Shown in pieces: positions 1 to 9,686 of a stretch of 42,955 nucleotides of DNA. Positions within the stretch are counted from its first letter, which is position 1, and every line of letters begins with the position of its first letter. The position numbers and the translations under genes are program-made. Source of the stretch: Tulasnella sp. 424 (taxonomy: Eukaryota; Basidiomycota; Agaricomycetes; Cantharellales; Tulasnellaceae); assembly GCA_019633425.1 (NCBI GenBank), contig WSUB01000258.1, positions 1 to 42,955 of the forward strand, read 5' to 3'. The notes under the pieces are model-generated. The model searched no databases, was not told where the DNA came from, and was given only the letters and a program-made list of their open reading frames with translations.

Positions 1-152
1 TGCAACTTGTTATTCTGTTGTTCTAGAATCGTCTGAACTGTGGATTTCTGTCTCTGGGGTAGTAGTCTGCGCTTCCGGGTTCCAGTGTACAGTAGCGGAA
101 TGTATGTATGTACGTCGGACTTCGAGTATGGTGTGCTGATTGTGAGAACTAC

Positions 153-328
153 TGTTGCCGCGAGTATGTACGTTTTCTCGTTAGGTGATTGGTGCGGGCA
201 ACGTTCGGCTTGCGATTCAGCAGCCTTTCCGCGTTCGCGAGTCTATCGCAACAACTCGGTCGCATTTGATTGCGTTGCGATTACCCCGCGATTAAATTCC
301 ACTCGGATCGCTCTCGCTCGCGGCAACA
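153..328. repeat. Insert with 12-bp inverted repeat
   Basis: The 12-mer tgttgccgcgag at 153-164 returns as its exact reverse complement ctcgcggcaaca at 317-328. Both lie inside the roughly 250-bp segment that interrupts the duplicated 3' flank. This is compatible with a small hairpin-type non-autonomous insertion, but I see no convincing target-site duplication, so the element type is open. Confidence 0.4.
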
Positions 329-347
329 CTACTCTCAGCTCTCACTG

Positions 348-372
348 TCTCAGCTCTCACTGAGAGCTGAGA
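348..372. repeat. Perfect 25-nt palindrome
   Basis: tctcagctctca (348-359), a central c (360) and tgagagctgaga (361-372) form a perfect inverted repeat with 12-nt arms. The left arm also repeats directly just upstream (ctctcagctctcact at 332-346, then tctcagctctcact from 348). It lies at the right edge of the 250-bp insert in the duplicated flank. Confidence 0.7.
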
Positions 373-688
373 GCGATAAACGCGTGGCGACGAGGACCAG
401 CGAGACTTCTGGGACGACCCTGCTTCTTTTGCACACTTGAAACACACCAGGGCAAGAAGTAAATGCCATTTCAAGCTACAGTAGATACCTGGGCTCAACT
501 GATAGGGATCTAACTGCTGGAAGTTATGTTATGACCAAATTGTGTACAATACCCTGCACGGACAGCTGCGCGAACTATTTACCTCCACCTCCTTTAATCC
601 CATTCGCCGCTGATGCGAGACTGGTCAGCAACGCCTCCCTTCTCTTCTTCATACCCGCCGCTTGCTCAACCTCACCCAACGCCTTGTA

Positions 689-1078
689 CTAACGCATCAA
701 CTGATCTTCCGCCTTCAGTGCCTCCACTCTATCGCCTTTCCTCAACAGCGTCAAATCCAAATCGACCAACGCCTCCGCCAGATCATCTCCAAACTGCTCC
801 AGCCCGTTTCCCTGGCTCTCTCCCCACCAAACCCCCGAGTCGTATATCTTGATCGCTTCCCGTAATGCATCCACGACGTCGCTATCGTTCCAATCCCGTC
901 CTAAGCGACACAAGACCTGGTGGTACCTGATCAACGTACGGGCTGGGGGGATTTGGAACTCTTGATGGTTCCCGGTAGTGTTGTTCAATTGTTGGTACAC
1001 CCACATCGCTTCTGCCAGCGCGGCTCGTGCGTTCTCGTGTAAGCTCAGAATTTCGTAGTTTACAGCGACCTTCCTAAC
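689..1078 (-). pseudogene. TPR-like protein fragment
   Basis: An open minus-strand frame of 130 codons runs from an in-frame TAG at 1081-1079 (which could be part of a splice acceptor) to a stop just below 689. It has helical, TPR-like character: short stretches such as NARAALAEAMWVYQQL, DALREAIKIYD and GDRVEALKAEDQLM carry the alternating small and large residues of paired helices. No start codon context, upstream exons or complete domain could be assembled. I read it as a relic or partial exon of a TPR-like gene. It lies downstream, on the same strand, of the kinase relic at 2296-2463, the same order as in the intact kinase-TPR gene at 32595-35623, though the sequences are not closely alike. 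Confidence 0.4.
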
Positions 1079-2295
1079 CTAAGCGTTCGATCGTGGCTCC
1101 CAACCTTATCAAGTCCGCACCCGATCCAGCGACGGGCATCGTTTCAATCGATCCGGAGTAGAACGACGTGTCGGGCCCGTTCGAGTGCAGTTAACCGCTT
1201 AAAGAGTCGCCGGACAGCTCGCCGCCGTTGGAAGCGGCGGAAGACCCTCGATGGCGTACAACGAGATCGCGAAAGTGAGTATTTCGGAGGGGGTTCCTTC
1301 CATATGGAGTTATTCGCCGATGGATGCTGTCGGTGCTCGTGCCGAAGACGCTCTGGGAGGAGCCTGTGCTGGCGACGACAGCTGTTGTAATGAAAGAAAA
1401 TGGAGAGTGAGTTCGCAAGGTTGAAATGACCAATGCATGACAGGAGCACCCACTATGTTGATCATCGTACTCCCGCCACTTGGTTCCGTGCGAGCATCTG
1501 CGGCGGAGTAGATGCGTCGGCTCGCGGACATAGCGGAGTAACCGGATTATTATTCCGTGTTCCCAAAACACATTCCCTTCTCTCTTCTCCATTGTCCCAA
1601 CTGCTCTACACACAACCCCATCATTCTCTCGCCATTTTCTTCACCCACCAACCATCCCCTTACGAGTACCAGCCGGTGAGGGGGGGGTGCTTTGGTGTAC
1701 TCCCCCTCACGTTCAGCCTGGTGCACCTGGGACCCTTACAAACATCCAGTCCCGGTGCCCGGCTTCCCCCACTTCGGTACACGCTGGGGGGATGCCCCAA
1801 CATACGATATTTGTACGATAACATTACCATTATATTCACACCTTTTCCCAAATTGATCACGAAGCTGACCGGAGCGAGCTTATTAGTCTGCAGATTGAAC
1901 GTGCAGTTCTCCGATACTTTTTGCCCCGTGTACGTCCCTCCGGTGACTTTTGGACGTGATGTTCTACGCACCTCCGAGCAGGGCTACGTACCTGTTTTCC
2001 GGAATGGGCGAGTGTGAGCATTTATCAGAAGCAATGGGGTTTCGATTGAAAAGCGATGATCTAAGGACTCACAGAAGCCACGCCGAGCGGAAGCGAGCTC
2101 GAGTCGGTTCCAGATTCTTTCGTTTCAAATGACCACCCTCACGATGAAGGCAACACGTGCAACGGTCGTGGTTTCTAGATAAGAGTGCGTTCCCATCATA
2201 CTCTAATAGAATGATAAACATCGTAACAGGTTCATTCAGCCTCAACGAGAACGTTGGTACGCACCTTCGAGGCCAGACATCCCCACTCCAAAATA

Positions 2296-2463
2296 TCAAT
2301 CTTCAACGGCATTCTCCGCTCTCAATACGCTTCTAGGCTCCACCATCGCATAGATCCCTAGGAGTCGGACGCTGTCGTCAAAACCAACATGTCCCCTCCG
2401 TAGCGCTGCCGCAAGCCCAAAATCGCAGACAATGGCCCTGCGCTCATCGTTGACGAGGACGCT
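2296..2463 (-). pseudogene. Protein kinase catalytic-loop relic
   Basis: The minus frame reads SVLVNDERRAIVCDFGLA, which matches the end of a kinase catalytic loop (the NILV-type strand) followed by the DFG metal-binding motif, at about 2463-2410. The frame then diverges from a kinase and stops near 2296. The HRD/HGD part expected just upstream is not in frame, and no N-lobe, APE motif or C-lobe is found nearby. It is most likely a broken kinase remnant. Because the surviving block is short (about 18 residues), a chance match cannot be wholly excluded. Confidence 0.45.
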
Positions 2464-4100
2464 CAGATGGGTGAGTTGAAAGGCATGGGAAGGGAGGCGA
2501 GGGGTAGTGTAGGATGAAGCAGAGTGAGTGGACGGACGGGTTTGGTAGAGAATGATGGGAGAAGGAAAGAGGTTCCTCCTCGGAAGTGGGAAGCCACCAG
2601 CGCGTATCGAGCATTGCACGCGGCAGGCTAGAGCTCCTTGAAAACGTCTTCTCCGGTGGAAAGTCGAGCGGGGTCTTCTAACGTAAATTCGAAATCTTCC
2701 TTGAGAAAGCAGAGTCTTGCGTTGGTGGCATGCAAAGCGCGTTTCATCGGAGGCAAGTCGACGACTCGGTCGAGGGGGATAGGTTTTGACGGTTCGCCAT
2801 CGTCGAAGGACCTGTGCATAGTATTTTATCCCGTATAGAATACAATCTATGGGGCGGGGACGAGTTGCTGCGCAAGTTGGGGATCCGCTTTCCCCAGCGA
2901 AACGGTGTTTTTGTTCGCTTAGGAATGGGTCCGGGACGGTAGCGATGGCGAAGGTCGAGATCGTCGACGCGAAGATTCGAAATTGAATCGGGCAGGAACG
3001 GTCTGAACGAGTGCTAAGCTAAACGGGTAATCAGGCTTCAGAACGGGTTCCAAAATGTACAAGTGAGACCCACTGTTAACCTCGAAATCTAGCTCCCTCC
3101 GGGCGCTCGCCGCTCTTTCGCCGACTCAAATGTCGTATGATGCCAAATGAAACACCCGACCGAGCCGGGTTGGAGAATTTACGTTGTCGATACCGAGTTG
3201 AATATGGCCCGATGAAGGGGTATTTTCATGGTCTAGAGTGAAGAGGCAAATGAGGGTGGCGCCGAATGGGTGTCAAGTTCCTCCGTCTATTCTTGAGGCA
3301 CCACGGAACCTGAAACTCGTCGTCGCCCGAATTGAAAGTGCGATCTCGCCCGCGTTTAGCTCGACTATTTTTCGATCCAGCGGGCGAATTTCTGTCAAGG
3401 CGGGGGTCGAAGATCGCAAGGGACCAGACGAGGGTCCTTGTAAATCGACTGGGTCGAAGATGCGAATGGTTGAGAGAATTAAGAAGGGGGCGTTGGTAAT
3501 CTTATCGACATCCGTTGGGACTGAGGGCAGGATTAAAGGTGCTGCGTTGATGGGGATCCGTTGTGAACAGCGTCTTTCCGCATCCTAGATATGACTTGCG
3601 TTAATGGCACGCCTTGCCGAAAAGAGTGAGTGAACAACGGACAGCGAGAGTACAGCTAACTGGTATGAGGTTCAAGGTCAGACCTCCGAGGAGATGCAGA
3701 CGCCATTGGTGCTCCATTAAAGGTTTGCATTATGCCGAGCTCGAGTCCTTCTGCTGGTGTTCGGTGTTGCAATACAGTGGGTGTAGAGAGGGAAACATGG
3801 TGAGGTCGGGACTTGGGATTAGTTGAAATTGCAATCGGCGCTAACCCCGCGTCTGTCCCTACAGTCACGTGTGATTGCCCAAAACTGACGAGTGCATAGA
3901 TACGAGTCCTCATTCAAAACGACCAAGGGCATCTCAGACACGCAGAATTGGCGCATTTCGGTAATCAGCTCGCACGCTGGCCAGCAGTCATCGTGACTGG
4001 TAGTGACGTCACCCGAGAGTTACAAGACACACTAGGACAAGTCATCGCCCGGCAATCCTCGACTCTCCGAGACGACTCGTCACCTACCGGTTAAACTTGT

Positions 4101-5453
4101 GAGCCCTATCCGATCGGGACCCTCAGAACACTCGGTCAGATTCGTCGCGATCGGCGATGTATCGCCGCCCTGGAGAATTTCCGAACTCGGACAGATTAAC
4201 AATACCACGAGGGGTCGTTTGACTTTGGAATATATACTACACTACATAAACCAGGGAATCCCTTCTTCGCACCTGGTCAATCAAGGTTTCCGAGGCTCCT
4301 CCAAAACGATGGGAGCCGAACCAGTGTGACGCCTAGCTTTGGACCATCGGACTTCGCCATAACCTAACAGAGCACTTTAACCTTTCGCTTTAAACTATCC
4401 AAATCAGAATGAGGAGATTCACGGTAGAGAGACGTGGTAGAAGGGCTGCAAGGAATGTCATAGTATTATCCCTGGTTGCACTTTCGAATAGCTTTATCGA
4501 TCGCCTGAGTTCAAGACCCTCAATCAGTGCTTCAGAGTCCTCACCTGTCCGAGGTCGAACTACCGCAGAGTGAATATCGCCAACTCCTGGGTGCCTGCAT
4601 GGGTTCTACAACGCGTCATCCCCCTAAACAGACAGTCCTATAAACCGCCTGGCAAAATCGATGGTTCGCCGGGTGAGGCTATACCTTAAGACTGGATAGA
4701 ACCGAAATCCGGGGCTCCAAATAAGCGCCATCGTGATTCATCAGGATTCATCCTATATCCCAGTGGGATCTTCCCCTTTCCTTTTGCTTCCCGGTTCCGC
4801 CAATGACAGTCTGTCATATAACAGATTGTGCCTCTTAGGAACAGGAAGGAACAATTTCCTCAAGTGCCGATCATCAGGGCTAACTACGATCAGTGACGTT
4901 ACGTGGTCGACTTTACCATGCCGGCAAACATATTAAACAAGGGGCGACACGAACAGCAGTCGAATGTCCTCACGGTTGTTATTAGCGTTGAATGTGTATG
5001 TGAACTAAATTTCCCATGGCTGCATTGATTTCCTTCCAAACCATCTTCCCGCAGATTATGTCGGCTGGTCAACCCAGGAAATGGTCCGGTGAGAATACGG
5101 CCCTAACCGGGGGATATTGACCCAGATTTTCTACAACGCAAGTGACCTCAACTCGGACATCGAGTCATAAAGAATGACTCTCAAATTTCAAAGCACTGCG
5201 TGGGTAAAAGCAATAGGCTCCAATCGGGGGTGAACAGTCAGATAGAAGCGTGAGCAGGCTCCGAATAAGTACCCTAGACCACCAAACTCTTGGCGTTGTC
5301 CCGAAATACTTAACATTCCCCTTGGTGGCTTGAGCCAAGCCCTCAATAATACATGCTCCTCTTTCTTTCCCCCCCTCCGTCCCTCGCGAAACCCCCAGGA
5401 GATTCAGCTGAACTCCACCGAAACTAATACACCAACCCATCTCTCCTCGCCCT
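4101..5453. other. Spacer before LtrA-like gene 1
   Basis: Bases about 4140-4330 resemble the spacer downstream of gene 1 (about 8885-9060), so this is array spacer rather than unique sequence. I see no credible coding exon, RNA gene or clear TATA box between 4330 and 5453. The listed small frames lack codon bias, domains or splice logic. Confidence 0.5.
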
Positions 5454-8400
5454 ATGCGACGAAGATTTTTCAGGGGCTTCTCCGCCCAGATCGATCTTAA
5501 AGAGTCAGCTCTTTCCTTTTCTTTTCATCGGAACACGCAGTCTCGATTGCAATGTCGACGCTGACGGAGATGGGCGTTTCTCTTTCCCTTATCGTGTAAG
5601 CAGTGAGCTATATGTGAAAAACGAGAAAGAGCGGGATGTCCTCTTCTCTGTCAACCCTTTCAGAGAGTCTCGTCCCGGGCTGTCTGAAGAGGGTGAGGAA
5701 GGTGAACGACCTCCGGAGTGGCTGGAACTGGTTCGTCCCTGTATTGGTGCTTCACTTTGATGTTGGGCGCTTGAACTGACGCCCGCCTCCTATAGGCTGG
5801 CGACTTAGCATGGACGGCGACCTTCTCATCCGTCACATCAAACACGTGCGTCACCGAGCCGAGCGGAGTGTGGAATTACGCCGTGCTCTTCTGCTTGACC
5901 TGGCATCTCTGGGCCACTCAAACCACCTACGACATCCGCTATTACACTAATGACTGGTGGCATCATCTCCTTTTCGCCTGTCAGTTGAGTGTCTACTCCA
6001 TTCTCGCTGCCTTGTCCGGGTCCTTCAACGTCAGTTGGCAAGTCAACCCGGACGCGACGGAGGTCTTCAAGGGAAATGTCACAGAACTTACGGGTAATAC
6101 TATGGATGCGAACCAAGAATACCTGATCAAGAAGAGCTTCAGGGGTATCAATTTCATGTTGTTCATTAGCCGGATGCTATTGCTCGCTCAATACATACGA
6201 GGTATGTCACCTCGGTGCTGGGTAACCGATCCTTACCCTTACCCGCTATAGTCCTGTGGTACCGCAAACGCTCCAAACAATTCTGGTCCTGGCAGTTCCT
6301 TCTCACACCCCTCGCTATTTTGTTCGCCGGAGGAATCTTCCTCGGTTGCTACATTATGATGAAGGAGGACCCGAATTCAAAGACTGTGGCGATTACACAG
6401 CTTATCCTATGGGTTTGTGTGGCCCCCTTTGCTGCATTGAAAGCCCGGAATGACTAAATTAGGTTCATTAGGGAGTGGCTGTACTCTCTCAGGCGATTGC
6501 TGGAGCGTTTACCCCAGAAGATGGCCATCGAGTTTTGAAGAATGAAGGTGCAATGGCGCCTCGGTTGTCATCATTGACTGTCATTATCTTGGGTATGGTT
6601 CATTTCATTACCTGGCGGTCATTTCCTTGCCATTTACTTTTCTCCTTCGTGCGTTTGCCTTACCCTATAGGCGAGGGCCTGAATGCCATCTGTGGTACAC
6701 TCTCCAATAGCATGAACGCCCTTGGATTGCACAAGACAATGGTTGGCCAATCTCTGACGTACGTCTAGCTTTGCCATTCTAATCTCCCCTCTCCCCCCCC
6801 CCGCGCAACAAACGTCCCGGACTAACTTCTTTTCAGAATGCTCATTATTTTGTACTTCATCTGGCTCCTCTACTTTGATGGTGAGAGCGTTGTCGTTGAG
6901 GTTCAGTCTGTGGGTACTTACCGAAGTTGTGAACCATAGGCTTCAAAATCCACTACGCTCCGAGCAAAATTCTCGAAGAACTTTGGTTGTGTCTCCACTT
7001 CCCTCTTCACCTCAGTTTGATTCTTCTGTTAGAAGGCATAAAGAATGTGTTCAGTAAGCAAGAGGTGTCTTCATTGCCTTCACGCCAGCGTTGTCTCATC
7101 ATTTCCTATGGTTCCACAATTAGTCTATGTCAACGTGGTGGAATCATTCAGTCGTCTTGCCCAAGAGTTTGACAAGGTCATGGGGAAATATAGCCCGAGT
7201 ACTGGATTCCCAGAGCACCCAACACTTGAGAAGTTATTACAAGTATGTCCAAAGTATCAGTTCGAGCTACTCCATTTTCCGCGCCGCTTTTCTAATTCCA
7301 GTTTTCTACTGTAGGTCTTGAATATAAGCTGGAAACAGGAAACAATTAAACTTCAGGACGCCATCACCGCGGATTTGGCAGACCCGACCGGAGGCTCCGT
7401 CAACGTTAACGGTCAAATATGGAGGTGGTGGGGTACAGTGATCCACAGCGTTATCCTAGTGAGTCCAATGGCAGCATCGGGGACTTTCTTTTCTTTCTTT
7501 TTTTTGGGGGGGGGACTCTCTGTAAATACGCATTCTGATTCGGTGGTTCTCATCATTAGTTATACAACGATCAACAAACGGACCCGGAAGCAGAACACAA
7601 TTTTGAGGAATTTCAATTGAGTAGTAAGTGCTTGAAGAGTATGAAGTTTGAAGCCGAGGCTTAGTCGAGGTTTGGTGTTAAAAGGCGACGCCGCTCTCGC
7701 GAATGATTTCAAAGATCCGGATAGCCCGATAGTGAGTTGAATGCTTCTAAAGTTCTAGTTACCTTCTTGCAACTAACGGGTTAACTCTTCTCGCTAGTTG
7801 GCTAGGTTCTACGATATCTATTTTGACAAAATGGCTTATACCGGGCACTGGATTATCCCTGTTAGCGGTACCCTTATCTTGTGCATGGCAATCATCAACA
7901 CTGTCCAACGTTGGCCGAGGAATCGATTCGCGTGGGGCTATTCTCTGAGCCGCTTTATTATTGGAGCCACGCTCATCCTCATCGGAGGTATCACGAGTAA
8001 GTGGATTCATAAGAGGACTTGGATTATTTGGTTGTACGTGCTCTGGTTTTCCTTTTCCAAGTGAGGTTGAACGGCGCAGCGTGCTGACATGAGCACACGA
8101 TCTTCCCCTCCCTTTTTCGATCAATAGTCTCCCGACTATCGCTATCGGCTACGGTGTGGGAGTCATCGTCGATCGGTCCATTCTATTCCTCTCCGTCAGG
8201 TCCATCCGGAACACGGAATCACTCTCTCGCGCGAACTTCGCGTACTCCAGCGTCGAAAAGGGTGATTACGACCCTGCCACCGGAGTCGATCTCGCTCAGC
8301 TCTCGCACTTGCCTTATGGTCAAGAACGGCCTCACCGATCCGATTCTGCATCAGCGGGAAAGTATGCGCAAGAGCCTATGGGATCCTCGGCTTCGTTGTA

Positions 8401-8467
8401 TATAGCTGGCGGAGAGGAGGAGAAGCTGCACCAGGAAAGCTCGGATCACCTTCCATATAAGCCATGA
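5454..8467 (+). CDS. LtrA-like multi-pass membrane protein, array gene 1
   Basis: Fourteen exons: 5454-5503, 5604-5730, 5796-6201, 6252-6412, 6472-6592, 6671-6758, 6837-6880, 6940-7053, 7124-7242, 7315-7458, 7560-7623, 7685-7731, 7798-8033, 8128-8467. Together they give 686 aa, with all junctions GT-AG and in phase. The start at 5454 was chosen because exon 1 (MRRRFFRGFSAQIDLK) aligns with exon 1 of the paralogues and has the same 50-nt length; a later ATG at 5552 lies inside intron 1. WLEL followed by AGDLAW at residues 56-65 matches the ELFFDL-type opening of LtrA proteins. Next come a hydrophobic helix ending WHLWATQ, then YDIRYYTNDWWH, further helices, and a conserved last membrane block (GHWIIPVSGTLILCMAIIN). 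It is presumably an integral membrane protein, and its fungal function is unknown to me. Oddities: the intron after the ATQ codon, present in genes 2-6, is missing here (exon 3 is 406 nt = 126+280), and the C-terminal tail lacks the QSLL motif of genes 2-5. Confidence 0.82.
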
Positions 8468-9686
8468 TTGACGGATTCGCAGTTAAACTTGCTTTCTGTC
8501 TTGAACGAATTTTTATGTCATTGCAACTTGGTTTCTTTTTGGTTCACCGTTTTGTAGAATCGTCTGAACTATGGATTCCTAATTTTGGATCAGTAGTGCG
8601 TACTTCGGGGTTCCAGTGTACAGCAGCAAAATGTCTGTATACAAATACGTCGGACCCAAAGTATGTTGTGTCAATAGGGCGACGAGAACCAAGAATACTG
8701 CGGGGGCGACGCTGCTTCTTTCGCTCACTCGACCACAAACAAGGGAGCAAGAAGAAGCTAATGCCTTTTCTGCTGGATGTTATGATAGACTGTGCTAACA
8801 AGACCGTACCTAAACGCACATAGCCGCTTGGACGTAAGTTGGGACCTAGATGGCAAACTAGATGAAATACTTAGCAGGCTGTCGGATAACCATAGAAGAA
8901 TGAGTATCGCCGCCCTCAAGAGTTTCCGTACTCGGACGGACGTCGTAACCTGTCCTTTGACTTCGGGATACACATATGTCGCCGCATAGAATGATAGTCC
9001 ATGAAGGTCCTCGAGGCTCAAGACGCTAAGCCCCGAAGATCAGGAAACAGCACCGCCTCCTTTATCGCAATCAAACAACTATCCCTTCTGAGCATAGTCC
9101 GCACCGCCGCAGATGGTCATGGACCCCATCCACGGTCCCCTTGCCATATTCGATGCTTCGGGCTGGGGTTCCCAGCGTTATCTATTCGGCACGAGACGCG
9201 GCAGGCCAGGGAGCCTTCCATAATTGGGACTCCGATCAACGCAATGCCCACGACACTCAACGTCACAACGTGCAAGGACAGTGTCTTTTCCCCTTGGATT
9301 GTAGGCCTCGATGAAACCCGAAGAGGCGATTGTATTGGGGTATAGTTTACCACGAAGCTAGGGTGGCGTCCAATCTCTGTCTGATTTTTTGAGGGTGCCG
9401 AACTTGCCGAAATCGACTTGTGGTGACAGGGGTCCTTGGCGGGCTCGGAGAATCTTTGCCTTTTATCGCCGAGCAGCTGGCGCGACCGAACGTCTCCGAT
9501 ACGTACAAGACCCGTACAATATCCCCAATCGACAAGATGGGGCGGAATGTGTTCGATCCTCCTTCCAAGTACTTAATCGACCTACGAGCAACCCTCAAAC
9601 GTGGAACGAGAAAAGTTCCTCCAAGCCCGCTCTCTCCCAAAAAAAAGAAGAAAAAAGACAAACCACGATAAAAAGTCTTCCTTGCA
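8468..9686. other. Spacer between LtrA-like genes 1 and 2
   Basis: The first 550 bp have a counterpart at the left edge of the window (1-560 and 4140-4330). The last 200 bp, from about 9480, match the promoter-side flank of gene 3 (shared cgtacaagaccc, ccttccaagtacttaatc and ggaacgaga landmarks at 9510-9615 and 13700-13810). No additional gene is supported. Frames such as 9389-9793 are not conserved between the duplicated flanks. Confidence 0.6.

Larger units (their letters stand above)
1..560. other. Copy of an LtrA-gene 3' flank at the window edge
   Basis: No gene is supported here. Bases 1-135 and about 388-560 match the sequence that follows the stop codon of the first LtrA-like gene (about 8522-8820). 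Shared landmarks include gaatcgtctgaact, ggttccagtgtacag and ctgctggaagttatg/ctgctggatgttatg, in the same order. Base 1 corresponds to 8522, only 55 bp after the stop at 8467. The copy is interrupted at about 135-388 by roughly 250 bp absent from the other copy. The small reading frames here (40-363 plus, 292-498 minus) overlap this non-coding repeat and are not genes. Confidence 0.75.
565..4100. other. About 3.5 kb insert separating two halves of a duplicated spacer
   Basis: Sequence left of about 560 matches 8522-8820, and sequence right of about 4140 matches 8885-9060 (shared gtatcgccgccct, then a near-identical aactcggac/tactcggac stretch). In the other copy the two parts are only about 100 bp apart. 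The intervening 3.5 kb is therefore extra here, or was lost there. It contains the TPR-like and kinase relics listed separately. The minus strand at about 3280-3590 also stays open for about 100 codons without a start, with no domain I recognise. No transposase, reverse transcriptase or clear terminal repeat is visible. Confidence 0.55.

Noticed and set aside
1670..1830. G-run and C-run rich stretch as a transposon end
   Set aside because: A short 8-bp inverted repeat (tgaggggg...ccccctca) is present, but there is no second terminus, target-site duplication or second copy in the window.
1433..2017. 194-codon plus-strand frame as a gene
   Set aside because: Low-complexity, G/C-run-rich translation with no domain; it overlaps frames on the opposite strand and lies in the inserted region with only relics.
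3238..3588. 116-codon plus-strand frame, and its open minus-strand counterpart, as a gene
   Set aside because: Neither strand gives a recognisable domain or convincing splice partners; noted only as part of the insert.
5552..5603. ATG at 5552 as the start of array gene 1
   Set aside because: It lies in intron 1. The start at 5454 gives an exon 1 that aligns with all paralogues and has the same 50-nt length.
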